DNA of 18,222 bases. Source: Candidatus Aminicenantota bacterium (GTDB lineage: Bacteria; Acidobacteriota; Aminicenantia; S016-38). Shown piece by piece: positions 7,559 through 15,369 of this stretch. The notes under the pieces were generated by a model. That model was given only the letters and a program-made list of their open reading frames with translations, did not search any database and was not told the origin of the DNA. Numbering within the stretch: position 1 is the stretch's first letter; each line of letters opens with the position of its first letter. Both the position numbers and the translations under genes were made by a program. Location of the stretch: positions 1 through 18,222 of the forward strand of contig JAMOUL010000002.1 of NCBI GenBank assembly GCA_027062035.1. The letters run 5' to 3'.

Positions 7559-8014
7559 AATCTTTCTGATAATATCGGTTGTTGAGGCGATTTTTTCTGA
7601 GCCGGCTATTACTGTCTTTGTTCCTATGCTTATTGCCACTTCTCTTTCCGGAACAGTATCAGGTGTATAATCCCCTCCTTTAGCATGAAAATGTGGTTTT
7701 ATCTCTCTCAGCACTTTTTCTACGTTCTCTTCGTCAAAAATAAATACATAATCCACCCATCTTATACATGAAACCAGGAAAGCCCTTTCTTCCTCTGTTT
7801 GTATGGGTCTTTTTTCTCCTTTAATCCTCTTTACCGATGCATCGCTGTTTACAGCTACGAAGAGGACATCTCCGTAAGCTTTGGCTTCCTTCAAATAAAC
7901 TGCATGACCCGGATGGAAAAGGTCAAACACACCATTGGCAAGCACTATTATTCTTCCGTCTTTTCTGAGGAGAGATGCCAGTTTTATAGCTTCTTCTCTT
8001 GTAACAATTCCCAA
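7526..8014 (-). CDS. rfaE2: D-glycero-beta-D-manno-heptose 1-phosphate adenylyltransferase
   Basis: The 162-residue protein is a stand-alone HldE C-terminal-type nucleotidyltransferase. It has GVFDLFHPGH (28-37) with the HxGH catalytic motif, NSDASVKRIKG (56-66), the EEER/WVDYVFIF region (74-93) and STTDII (144-149), the analogue of the family ISSTxI/ISTTxI signature. It transfers AMP from ATP to heptose-1-phosphate to give the ADP-heptose precursor of lipopolysaccharide inner core. The start is TTG at 8014, with an AAGGGG-like site about nine bases upstream inside the rfaE1 coding region. The two genes overlap by 31 bases and are surely cotranscribed. The two HldE activities are thus encoded separately, as in many non-enterobacterial lineages. 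The 3' end overlaps the convergent antiporter gene. Confidence 0.93.
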   Translation of the reverse strand: MGIVTREEAIKLASLLRKDGRIIVLANGVFDLFHPGHAVYLKEAKAYGDVLFVAVNSDASVKRIKGEKRPIQTEEERAFLVSCIRWVDYVFIFDEENVEKVLREIKPHFHAKGGDYTPDTVPEREVAISIGTKTVIAGSEKIASTTDIIRKILEEYKCNQDE

Positions 8015-8952
8015 CGTTCTACCCCTTCGTTAAGTTCTTCTAAGGTCAGGGAGGAGGCTCCTTCCTTCATTACCGATAGTCCCCCTGCGATATTGGCCAA
8101 GATAGCAGCTGTACGGAAATCTGCACCACTGGCTATGGCAAGGGTGAAGACCGCAGCCACAGTATCTCCGGCTCCTGTTACATCCACAATATTACTTCCT
8201 CCAAAGGCTTCAATATGTACAGGAGTTTTCCCATCTTCTATTAATACTAAGCCTCTGTTTCCAAGGGTAATTAGCAAAGCTTTAAAATCGAGTTCCCTTC
8301 TGAGTTTCTCCCCCTCCTGGAAGAATTCCTCGATGGAATTTAAATCCCTGCCCAGAAGAGCTTCGGTTTCAGGAACGTTCGGGGTGGCTGCAGTAGCGCC
8401 TTTAAATTGCCGCAGTCTGTTGCGGGAATCTATAATTACCACTTTATCCCTTTCCCTGAGTCGGGAAAAGATGGTGGGAGTAACTGTGCCGTAGCCGTAA
8501 TCCGATATTATGGCAGCTTCGAAATCCACTTCCTCCAGAAACCTATCCAGGGAATTTCCGGAAAAACCGTTTCCCCAGTCTATCCTTGCTACCTGTTGTC
8601 TCTTTGTAAATTCTCCCCCTGCCAGGATTCTCATCTTCCTGAGGGTTCTTCCAGTTTTAATAGCCTTCGGGGAGATCTTCCAGCTGTTCAGTAATTCCAG
8701 CAGTTTTTCACCTTCTCTGTCTTCTCCTATGGCTCCAATAACTGTGGTTTTTGCTCCGAGGGAAGCAAGATTCTTTGCAGTATTAGCAGCCCCTCCCAGT
8801 TCAAAGCGTTCACTTTCGAACTTTAAAATGGGTATAGGAGCTTCCCGGGAAATCCTTTCGGCATAACCGTAAATGTAATGATCAAGGATAAGATCGCCTA
8901 TTACCAGGATCCTTCTTTCAGAGAAGGAATTTACAACATTTTTCAGTTTCAC
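7984..8952 (-). CDS. rfaE1: D-glycero-beta-D-manno-heptose-7-phosphate kinase
   Basis: This is a PfkB/ribokinase-family sugar kinase matching the N-terminal half of HldE: ILVIGDLILDHYIYG (15-29), GGAANTAKNLASLGA (53-67), and DVTGAGDTVAA (257-267) with catalytic Asp263 and the anion hole. It phosphorylates heptose-7-phosphate at C1, and the overlapping rfaE2 then adenylates the product. I place the start at GTG 8952 (322 residues). The frame stays open to an ATG at 8991, but that would overlap the start codon of the divergent phosphoglycerate mutase. The family normally has about ten residues before ILVIGD, and a promoter-like TTCACC-17-TATCAT ends exactly six bases before this GTG, pointing to a leaderless message. 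No Shine-Dalgarno sequence is seen at either start. The isomerase and phosphatase (gmhA, gmhB) of the pathway are not in the window. Confidence 0.92.
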   Translation of the reverse strand: MKLKNVVNSFSERRILVIGDLILDHYIYGYAERISREAPIPILKFESERFELGGAANTAKNLASLGAKTTVIGAIGEDREGEKLLELLNSWKISPKAIKTGRTLRKMRILAGGEFTKRQQVARIDWGNGFSGNSLDRFLEEVDFEAAIISDYGYGTVTPTIFSRLRERDKVVIIDSRNRLRQFKGATAATPNVPETEALLGRDLNSIEEFFQEGEKLRRELDFKALLITLGNRGLVLIEDGKTPVHIEAFGGSNIVDVTGAGDTVAAVFTLAIASGADFRTAAILANIAGGLSVMKEGASSLTLEELNEGVERWELLQEKKL

Positions 8953-8968
8953 CTGTAAATGATATAAA
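8941..8968 (+). promoter_or_regulatory. Candidate promoter of phosphoglycerate mutase
   Basis: A TATAAA -10 box (8963-8968) has a weak TTTCAG (8941-8946) 16 bases upstream. The start would be near 8975, just before the GGAGGT site. It shares bases with the -10 box of the rfaE1 promoter on the other strand, so polymerase could occupy only one at a time. Confidence 0.35.
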
Positions 8969-8987
8969 ATTTTCCTTCGGAGGTGAA
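8959..8987 (-). promoter_or_regulatory. Candidate promoter of rfaE1-rfaE2, leaderless
   Basis: On the - strand TTCACC (8982-8987), a 17-base spacer and TATCAT (8959-8964) are followed by six bases and the GTG of rfaE1, predicting a leaderless transcript. The -35 box lies inside the ribosome-binding site of the divergent gene, and the -10 box overlaps that gene's own -10 candidate. Confidence 0.45.
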
Positions 8988-8989
8988 GC

Positions 8990-10195
8990 ATGGAAAGGGA
9001 AAAACTTTTTGAAGAACTTACTGTGAAGAATGAAAAGAAGATAGTTCTTGCAGTAATGGACGGTCTGGGGGGGATTCCTTACAGAGATGGAAAAACAGAG
9101 CTGGAAATGGCAAAAACTCCAAATATGGACAAACTTGCGAGGGAAAGTTCATGTGGTCTCGCAATTCCTGTGCTTTACGGGATAACCCCCGGGTCCGGGC
9201 CAGCGCATTTATCTTTGTTTGGTTATGATCCTCTTAAATACGAAATTGGAAGGGGGATTCTTGAAGCACTGGGAGTGGGAATGGAAGTTACGGAAAAGGA
9301 TGTGGCAGTCAGGGGAAATTTTGCCACGATGGAAAATGGGATAATCACTGACAGGAGGGCTGGAAGAATTCCTACAGAATATAACAGGGAGCTAATCTCT
9401 TTGCTTTCAAAGGAGATAAAGGAAATAGATGGGGTGAAAATAATATTGAAGTCAGGAAGAGAACATAGGTTTGTACTTATTTTGAGAGGAGATGGATTAT
9501 CCGATCATGTGGGAGATGGGGATCCACAGAAGGAAGGACTTCCACAGAAGCTTCCAGAAGCGACTTCTCCTGAGGGGAAAAAAACGGCAGAAATAGCGGC
9601 AAAGTTTGTTAAAAGAGCCGAGGAAGTTCTGAAGGGGAAACATCCTGCAAATACCGTTTTGCTGAGGGGATTTTCAAAATACCCGGGGATCCCATCCATG
9701 GAGAAAATTTTTAAGTTAAGGCCTGCTGCCATTGCCACCTATCCCATGTACCGTGGACTTGCCAGACTTGTAGGCATGGACATCCTTGATACCGGAGAAA
9801 CAATAGCAGATGAAATAGATACGTTAAAAAAACACTGGGAACAGTACGATTTCTTTTATGTTCACATAAAAAAGACCGATAGCTACGGTGAAGATGGAAA
9901 TTTTGAAGCAAAGGTAAAGGTTATAGAGGAATTTGATTCGCTGTTGCCTGAAATTCTTGCTCTTAAGCCGGACGTGCTTGTAATCACAGGAGATCATTCT
10001 ACTCCTTCAAAATTAAAGGCCCATTCCTGGCATCCCGTTCCATTTCTTCTAAAATCCGATTATTGCTTTAATGACGGTCTGAGCGCTTTTAATGAAAGGG
10101 AATGTCTCAGGGGAAGCCTTGGTATTTTCCCTGCTGTGGAGGGAATGGCTCTTATGCTTGCCAATGCCCTGAAAATGGAGAAGTTCGGAGCATAG
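8990..10195 (+). CDS. apgM: 2,3-bisphosphoglycerate-independent phosphoglycerate mutase, archaeal type
   Basis: This 401-residue member of the alkaline-phosphatase superfamily interconverts 3- and 2-phosphoglycerate in glycolysis and gluconeogenesis without a bisphosphoglycerate cofactor. It is the short archaeal type (about 400 residues) rather than the roughly 510-residue GpmI. Metal and catalytic blocks are VLAVMDGLGG (19-28, metal Asp24), GITPGSGPAHLSLFGYDP (64-81, probable nucleophile Ser69), FATMENGIITDRRAGRIP, FFYVHIKKTDSYGEDGN, ITGDHSTPS and HSWHPVPFLL. GGAGGT (8979-8984) five bases before the ATG fixes the start. The gene stands alone: it diverges from rfaE1, and the hrcA operon has its own promoter 23 bases after its stop. 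This enzyme type is common in archaea and scattered in deep-branching and anaerobic bacteria. Confidence 0.95.
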   Translation: MEREKLFEELTVKNEKKIVLAVMDGLGGIPYRDGKTELEMAKTPNMDKLARESSCGLAIPVLYGITPGSGPAHLSLFGYDPLKYEIGRGILEALGVGMEVTEKDVAVRGNFATMENGIITDRRAGRIPTEYNRELISLLSKEIKEIDGVKIILKSGREHRFVLILRGDGLSDHVGDGDPQKEGLPQKLPEATSPEGKKTAEIAAKFVKRAEEVLKGKHPANTVLLRGFSKYPGIPSMEKIFKLRPAAIATYPMYRGLARLVGMDILDTGETIADEIDTLKKHWEQYDFFYVHIKKTDSYGEDGNFEAKVKVIEEFDSLLPEILALKPDVLVITGDHSTPSKLKAHSWHPVPFLLKSDYCFNDGLSAFNERECLRGSLGIFPAVEGMALMLANALKMEKFGA

Positions 10196-10217
10196 ACGGT
10201 TCCCCGGCATTCCTCCA

Positions 10218-10247
10218 TTAGAAAAAAGAAAAATTATGTAATATAAT
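10218..10247 (+). promoter_or_regulatory. Promoter of the hrcA heat-shock operon, no CIRCE visible
   Basis: A perfect TATAAT (10242-10247) has a TTAGAA -35-like box (10218-10223) 18 bases upstream. Initiation would fall only about four bases before the hrcA ATG. A perfect inverted repeat AATTAT-5-ATAATT (10232-10237, 10243-10248) covers the -10 box and may be an operator or chance in AT-rich DNA. No TTAGCACTC-N9-GAGTGCTAA element is present between the preceding stop and hrcA. Confidence 0.55.
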
Positions 10248-10257
10248 TAAAAATAGG

Positions 10258-11253
10258 ATGACGAGGGGTCTAAATTTCAAGGAAAGAGAGGTTCTGCGGG
10301 TGATTGTTGAACGATATACGGAGAACGGGCAGAGGTCTAATTCCTTTTATGTGGCGGAGAAGCTACCATTTCGCATGTCTCCATCTTCTGTCAGGCAGAT
10401 CATGGCCTCTCTTGAAGCAAAGGGATACCTTTCTCCTCCTTCAGGAAAGGGTAGGATTCCCACTGAACTGGCTTTAAAAATTTATATCGATAGTCTTCTT
10501 AAAGTGAAACCGTGGAGAACTCATAAGGAAAACATAAAACTCGATGTAAAGGAAAATCTTGAGGAGTTAATAAAGGAGATCACAAAGGCTTTGAGTCAGA
10601 AGTCTCAGAACCTTTCTCTACTGGTTTCTCCTTCCTTTTTCTATGTTCCCTTTTCTCAGATTAACTTTATAAGGGTTCAGGAAAATACCATTCTTGTGGT
10701 TTTGAGGACCCTGAGAGGGCTTATTCTAACCAAGACAATTATGGTGGACAGGGATTATTCCCAGGAAAAATTGAATAGAATTTCTGAAATTATTAATTTA
10801 AATTTTAAGGGTAAGACCCTCAAGGAAGCGGTGGATATAGTGGAAACTGGCTTTCAAAGAGGGGGTAAGCTTCTAAGGGAAATAATTTTGAAGATGAGGA
10901 AGTTTATGGAAGAAAGGGAAGTTTACGTGGAAGGGGAAACATTGATAATAGATAAACTAAAGGGTAATATAGAAAAAATAAAAGGAGTTTTAAAAATTTT
11001 TGAGGAAAAAAAGGAAATATTAAGGTTTCTCAGCACCCTGGAGCTGGGACACGAAATCCAGGTAATCTGGGGAGAGGAAATGCCCTTTTCTTACGGTAAG
11101 GATTGCGTTTTTCTGTTATATCCCTATCTTCCCAAAGGTGTTATTGCTGTTTTTGGTCCAAAGCATATGAGTTATTCAAAGTCTCTTGCGGCTCTTGATA
11201 GTTTTGGAGAGTACTTAAAAAATGCTATTTATAGCAGGGGAGGTGTACCATGA
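10258..11253 (+). CDS. hrcA: Heat-inducible transcription repressor HrcA
   Basis: The 331-residue protein has the N-terminal winged helix of HrcA: LNFKEREVLRVIVERY (5-20), MSPSSVRQIMASLEAKGYL (about 41-59), and the block GKGRIPTELALKIYIDSLL (about 63-81), equivalent to the usual SAGRIPTDKGYRxYVDxLL. The rest is the IDD-containing and GAF-like effector part, ending in the expected VFGPKHMSY...ALDSFGEYL. HrcA represses chaperone operons by binding CIRCE and is itself kept active by GroEL. It heads the operon, and its stop overlaps grpE by four bases (ATGA). No good ribosome-binding site precedes the ATG, and the -10 box is so near that the leader would be about four bases. The typical SAG of SAGRIP is SGKGRIP here, so the DNA-binding region is somewhat divergent, in keeping with the missing CIRCE. 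Confidence 0.93.
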   Translation: MTRGLNFKEREVLRVIVERYTENGQRSNSFYVAEKLPFRMSPSSVRQIMASLEAKGYLSPPSGKGRIPTELALKIYIDSLLKVKPWRTHKENIKLDVKENLEELIKEITKALSQKSQNLSLLVSPSFFYVPFSQINFIRVQENTILVVLRTLRGLILTKTIMVDRDYSQEKLNRISEIINLNFKGKTLKEAVDIVETGFQRGGKLLREIILKMRKFMEEREVYVEGETLIIDKLKGNIEKIKGVLKIFEEKKEILRFLSTLELGHEIQVIWGEEMPFSYGKDCVFLLYPYLPKGVIAVFGPKHMSYSKSLAALDSFGEYLKNAIYSRGGVP

Positions 11254-11813
11254 AAGAAGACAGGGTGTTTGACATAGAGGACGAAATAGAGAAAAAGGAA
11301 GAAGTTAACAACAGTGAACTCCAGGAATGCCTGGAGATGGTGCGGAAACTTGAGGAAGAGAAGGAGCACCTGGAAAAGGAAAATGCAGAGCTTTTAAATA
11401 AATATCTGATGAAGCTTGCCGATTTTGACAATTTTAAAAAGCGAATGAAAAAGGAACAGGCAGAATTTCAGCAGTTTGCGCTATCAGATTTTATAGGAAG
11501 GCTATTGGAGGTGGTGGATAATTTTGAGAGGGCCCTTGAGGGCTATCAGGAAGATAACCCTGAAAGCTTTAGAGACGGTGTGGTCCTTATCTATAAACAG
11601 CTCCGTTCACTGCTCGAGAAGGAGGGTGTGGAAGAACTTAAAGTGGGGGAGGAATTCGATCCCAATCTTCATCAGGCAATAGATAAAGAAGAGAGGGATG
11701 ATATAGAGGAGGTTAAGGTTGCGGAAGTTTTCCAAAAGGGGTATAAAATAAAAGGTAGACTATTAAGGCCTGCCCTTGTTAAAGTATATGTACCAAAAAA
11801 GGAGAGTAATTAA
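11250..11813 (+). CDS. grpE: Nucleotide exchange factor GrpE
   Basis: The 187-residue protein has the GrpE plan. An acidic N-terminus and a long coiled coil rich in Glu/Lys/Leu occupy about residues 10-65. They are followed by KYLMKLADFDNFKKRMKKE (about 50-68), a four-helix region with VVDNFERALEG, and the C-terminal beta domain with FDPNLHQAI, VAEVFQKGYKIKGRLLRPALVKV. It is the homodimeric partner that drives ADP release from DnaK. GGGAGGTG lies ahead of the ATG, which overlaps the hrcA stop codon (ATGA). Its own stop shares one base with the dnaK start (TAATG), so the four chaperone genes are translationally coupled. Confidence 0.95.
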   Translation: MKEDRVFDIEDEIEKKEEVNNSELQECLEMVRKLEEEKEHLEKENAELLNKYLMKLADFDNFKKRMKKEQAEFQQFALSDFIGRLLEVVDNFERALEGYQEDNPESFRDGVVLIYKQLRSLLEKEGVEELKVGEEFDPNLHQAIDKEERDDIEEVKVAEVFQKGYKIKGRLLRPALVKVYVPKKESN

Positions 11814-13639
11814 TGGGGATAACGGTCGGGATTGATCTCGGGACAACTAATTCTTGTGTAGCCTATCTTGAGGGAGGGAAGCCTATAGTTATTCCTAACA
11901 GGGAGGGGGGAAGAATAACTCCCTCGGTGGTGGCTTTCCTTAAAAGCGGTGAGAGGCTGGTAGGACAACTGGCAAAAAGGCAGATGCTTCTTAACCCGGA
12001 AAGAACCGTTTTTGCGGTTAAAAGACTTATGGGTAGAAAATTTGATTCCCCTGAGGTTAAGGAGCTTTTAAAGAGAACACCCTATAAGCTTGTAGAAGCA
12101 GACAATGGAGATGTGTGGATCGAAGTTGACGAAAATCGATTCGCTCCTCCGGAAATTTCGGCACTTATTCTTATGTATTTGAAGGAATGCGCAGAGGAAT
12201 ACCTGGGAGAAGAGGTTGAAAAGGCAGTTATCACTGTTCCTGCCTATTTCAACGATGCACAGAGACAGGCGACCAAAGATGCTGGTAAAATTGCAGGTCT
12301 TGATGTTATAAGGATAATAAATGAGCCAACAGCGGCTTCCCTCGCCTATGGATTTGATAAAACCAAAAACGAAATAATAGCGGTATACGACCTCGGTGGA
12401 GGAACCTTTGATGTCACCATCCTTGAGGTAAGGGAAGGAGTTTTTAATGTTCTTTCTACTTCCGGTAATACCTTCTTAGGCGGAGAGGATTTTGACGCAA
12501 GAATAATGAACTGGCTTATTGAGGAATTTAAAAGTGAGACAGGAATAGACCTCTCCCAGGATAAGCTCGCTGTTCAGAGATTGAAGGATGCAGCGGAGAA
12601 GGCTAAAATAGAGCTTTCGAGCGTAGAAGAAACAGAGATAAATCTTCCCTTTATAGCAACCGACGAGACAGGTGTAAAACACCTTGTCAGAAAACTCTCA
12701 AGAGAAAAGCTGGAGTCCCTGGTAGAGGATATAATAGCCAAGACCAGGGAGCCCATGGAGAAAGCTTTGAGGGATGCTGACCTTCTTCCAGAGGATATTT
12801 CCAAGGTGATTCTTGTTGGGGGGCAGACCAGAATGCCGAGGATTATTCAGGAAGTTACGGAGTTCTTCGGTAAGGAACCCTATCGGGACATAAACCCGGA
12901 TGAAGTTGTTGCTATGGGTGCAGCTCTTCAGGGTGGAGTTATTTCCGGTGAGGTTAAGGACATTGTGCTTCTGGACGTTACCCCTCTTTCACTTGGTGTT
13001 GAGACCAAAAATGATACCTTTACAGTTATTATCCCCAGAAATACAACCATTCCCACAAAGAGAACCATGATCTTTACTACCACCACAGACAATCAGACCA
13101 AGGTTAGAATACACGTACTCCAGGGAGAAAGGGAAATTGCCTCAGCCAATAAGAGTCTTGGATATTTTGATCTGGTGGGAATAAGGCCGGCACCCAAGGG
13201 GATCCCTCAGATAGAGGTTACCTTTGAGATAGATGTTGACGGTATCGTGAAGGTTACTGCAAAGGATAGGGATACAGGGAAGGAGCAGTCCATGGAAATT
13301 CATCCATCCTCTGGACTCGCCCCTCAGGAAATAGAAAGGATGATAGAAGATGCCAGAAAGTACAGGGAACAGGACCGTGTGAGAAAGATGATCAATCAGC
13401 GAAAGTCAGATATTGAAGCCATTATATCCTCTCTGGAGAAGTCATATAACAGGTTTAAAGATAAACTTTCATCTGAAAGAAAAATAGAGATAATGGATGC
13501 CATATCGGATGCAAAGGCAATCTTGAATGAGGAAGAAATAGAACTTGAGAAACTGGAAGAGTTTTACAAAGACCTCAAAAACTTCAGCTCTACAATAGAA
13601 GATGAGATCATGAGCATCCTGGAAAGGGAAGGGGTATGA
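11813..13639 (+). CDS. dnaK: Molecular chaperone DnaK (Hsp70)
   Basis: The 608-residue protein has all Hsp70 signatures: GIDLGTTNSCVAYLEGG (6-22), DLGGGTFDVTILEV in the ATPase core, ILVGGQTRMPRI, the interdomain linker VLLDVTPLSLGVE, and the substrate-binding domain. The nucleotide-binding domain contains the insertion typical of Gram-negative DnaK (around YKLVEADNGDVWIEV). The C-terminal helical lid is present, but the protein stops soon after it (EDEIMSILEREGV). The flexible acidic or Gln-rich tail and EEV-like end of many DnaKs are missing, explaining its being about 30 residues shorter than the E. coli protein. It works with the neighbouring GrpE and DnaJ. The ATG shares a base with the grpE stop, and its own stop overlaps dnaJ by four bases. 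Confidence 0.97.
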   Translation: MGITVGIDLGTTNSCVAYLEGGKPIVIPNREGGRITPSVVAFLKSGERLVGQLAKRQMLLNPERTVFAVKRLMGRKFDSPEVKELLKRTPYKLVEADNGDVWIEVDENRFAPPEISALILMYLKECAEEYLGEEVEKAVITVPAYFNDAQRQATKDAGKIAGLDVIRIINEPTAASLAYGFDKTKNEIIAVYDLGGGTFDVTILEVREGVFNVLSTSGNTFLGGEDFDARIMNWLIEEFKSETGIDLSQDKLAVQRLKDAAEKAKIELSSVEETEINLPFIATDETGVKHLVRKLSREKLESLVEDIIAKTREPMEKALRDADLLPEDISKVILVGGQTRMPRIIQEVTEFFGKEPYRDINPDEVVAMGAALQGGVISGEVKDIVLLDVTPLSLGVETKNDTFTVIIPRNTTIPTKRTMIFTTTTDNQTKVRIHVLQGEREIASANKSLGYFDLVGIRPAPKGIPQIEVTFEIDVDGIVKVTAKDRDTGKEQSMEIHPSSGLAPQEIERMIEDARKYREQDRVRKMINQRKSDIEAIISSLEKSYNRFKDKLSSERKIEIMDAISDAKAILNEEEIELEKLEEFYKDLKNFSSTIEDEIMSILEREGV

Positions 13640-14700
13640 AGAGGGATTATTATGAGGTCCTTGGTATAGACAAAAATGCATCCCAGGAAGAGATAAAAAG
13701 GGCGTACAGGCGATTAGCTCTTAAGTATCATCCGGACCGTAACCAGGGAAGTAAAGAAGCTGAGGAAAAATTTAAGGAAGTTGTGGAGGCATACGCAGTT
13801 CTTTCTGACCCGGAGAAGAGAAAGCTATACGATTTATATGGACATGATAGGGTTAAAGGAAATGTGGATTTTCGTACAGGATGGGATGATATCTTCAGCG
13901 AATTTGATGATTTCTTCTCCTCCTTTTTCAATTTCTCCTCTTCAGGGGGAAGGAGACGTGAGCGAGGGGATGATATATGGGTGGAAGTCTCCATATCTCT
14001 GGAAGAAGCAGCCAGAGGGGTTGAGAGGGAAATAGAAATAGAAAGATGGTCCCAGTGTCAGAATTGTGGAGGTTCGGGTGCTGAACCCGGATCAGGTCTC
14101 AGGAGATGCCCGGTATGTGGGGGCAGGGGTAGAGTGGTTGAAGGGCATCTTTTTATAAGATTTACCCGAACCTGTCCGAGATGCGGAGGACGTGGTCTTA
14201 TCCCGGAGGAGCCGTGTAGAGTATGCCGCGGGACGGGGTTTGTCCGTCAGAGGGAAAAGATAAAAATAAAGATTCCAGCAGGGATAGAAGATGGAAGCAG
14301 ACTGGTTCTGAGGGGAGAAGGTGACGCTGGAAAGAATGGAAGCCCCAGAGGGGACCTTTATATAGTTGTGAAAGTAAGGGAGCACCCTGTTTTCAAGAGG
14401 AAAGGAGCTAACCTCTATATGGACCTGAAAGTTGACTATCTGACGGCTATCCTTGGAGGGGAGATCAAAATAAAGGACCTTTACGGAGATTCTCTCGTGC
14501 TGGAAATTCCGGAGGGAACCCAGCCAGGTACAATGCTGATGATAAAAAATAGAGGTATGAGAGAAATGGGTGGAGGGAAAAAGGGTTCCCTGTTTGTCAG
14601 GGTGAATGTGGAAATACCAAGGAAACTTTCCCGAAAGGAAAGGGAATACCTTGAAAAGTTGAGAGAACTCAGAAAAAGAAAAAGAATATATAACAATTAA
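13636..14700 (+). CDS. dnaJ: Co-chaperone DnaJ (Hsp40, type I)
   Basis: The 354-residue protein has an N-terminal J domain with HPD at 32-34 and the cysteine-rich zinc region with all four CxxCxGxG-type repeats (Cys141/144, 158/161, 180/183, 194/197; the fourth reads CRVCRGTG). C-terminal substrate-binding domains follow (IKIPAGIEDGSRLVLRGEG, DLYIVVKVREHPVFKR). The segment between J domain and zinc fingers is unusual: rather than a Gly/Phe-rich linker, residues 83-105 are a Phe/Ser/Asp-rich stretch (DDIFSEFDDFFSSFFNFSSS) that keeps the DIF motif but has few glycines. It stimulates DnaK ATPase and delivers substrates. The ATG overlaps the dnaK stop codon, and the stop shares a base with rsmE (TAATG). 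Confidence 0.96.
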   Translation: MKRDYYEVLGIDKNASQEEIKRAYRRLALKYHPDRNQGSKEAEEKFKEVVEAYAVLSDPEKRKLYDLYGHDRVKGNVDFRTGWDDIFSEFDDFFSSFFNFSSSGGRRRERGDDIWVEVSISLEEAARGVEREIEIERWSQCQNCGGSGAEPGSGLRRCPVCGGRGRVVEGHLFIRFTRTCPRCGGRGLIPEEPCRVCRGTGFVRQREKIKIKIPAGIEDGSRLVLRGEGDAGKNGSPRGDLYIVVKVREHPVFKRKGANLYMDLKVDYLTAILGGEIKIKDLYGDSLVLEIPEGTQPGTMLMIKNRGMREMGGGKKGSLFVRVNVEIPRKLSRKEREYLEKLRELRKRKRIYNN

Positions 14701-15365
14701 TGCACGGAATTTTTGTTGAAACTCTAAAGCCGGGGGAAATCAGGATTGAAGGAGAAGAAAATCGCCATCTCAGGGTAGCCAGAATAAAGGAGGGAGAAAA
14801 GGTTTTTTTGACCGATGGAAAAGGGAATTTTTGCACAGGTATCCTGAGAAAACCTGGTAAAAACCACAGCATTGTTTTTTGCGAGGAAGTGAGAAGGGCG
14901 AAAAGGGAAAAGGTCCTTTATATTGCAATAGCCATTATAGATCAGTCCAGAGCAGAAATAGCTGTTGAGAAGGGAACGGAACTCGGGGTAACAGGATTTA
15001 TATTTTTTCCCTCGGTCAGGAGTCAGAGGAGGTCTTTAAGATGGGAAAGGCTTAAGAAGCACGCCAGGGAAGCTGTCAAACAATCGAAAAATCCCTTTCT
15101 TCCGGAGATAAGATCCTTTCCCTCCCTTGAAGATGCAATAAAGGGTCTGCCCCCGGTGGACAGAAAATTTTATCTTCATTTCGGAGGGGAAAAATTTTCC
15201 TCTGGAGCTTCTGGTGTGTGTTTTATTGGGCCAGAAGGAGGCTGGACTCCGGAGGAAGTAAAAATATTTGAAAAGAATGGATTTCAGAAGGTTGGTCTGG
15301 GCGATACAGTACTCAGGAGTGAAACCGCGGCAATAGCCTTTTCCTCTCTTTTTATGCTATCATAA
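14700..15365 (+). CDS. rsmE: 16S rRNA (uracil1498-N3)-methyltransferase RsmE
   Basis: The 221-residue protein is an SPOUT-class methyltransferase. It has a small N-terminal PUA-like RNA-binding part containing NRHLRVARIKEGEKVFLTDG (21-40), then the trefoil-knot SAM-binding part with EKGTELGVTGFIFF (90-103), EAVKQSKNPFLPEI (124-137), IGPEGGWTPEE (176-186) and LGDTVLRSETAA (200-211). It uses S-adenosylmethionine to methylate N3 of U1498 in 16S rRNA. rsmE after dnaJ is a recurrent gene order in many bacteria. The ATG shares one base with the dnaJ stop and has only AT-rich sequence without a Shine-Dalgarno site before it, so it probably depends on translational coupling. Confidence 0.95.
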   Translation: MHGIFVETLKPGEIRIEGEENRHLRVARIKEGEKVFLTDGKGNFCTGILRKPGKNHSIVFCEEVRRAKREKVLYIAIAIIDQSRAEIAVEKGTELGVTGFIFFPSVRSQRRSLRWERLKKHAREAVKQSKNPFLPEIRSFPSLEDAIKGLPPVDRKFYLHFGGEKFSSGASGVCFIGPEGGWTPEEVKIFEKNGFQKVGLGDTVLRSETAAIAFSSLFMLS

Positions 15366-15369
15366 TCCT

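Noticed and set aside
7799..8494. 231-codon + strand frame opposite rfaE1/rfaE2
   Set aside because: It is antisense to two clear genes; the Ser/Pro-rich translation is typical of a shadow frame.
8953..8991. rfaE1 starting at ATG 8991
   Set aside because: It would overlap the start codon of the divergent apgM, adds a tail unusual for the family, and a promoter-like element lies inside that stretch.
10196..10257. CIRCE element upstream of hrcA
   Set aside because: I looked for TTAGCACTC and GAGTGCTAA halves and found neither.
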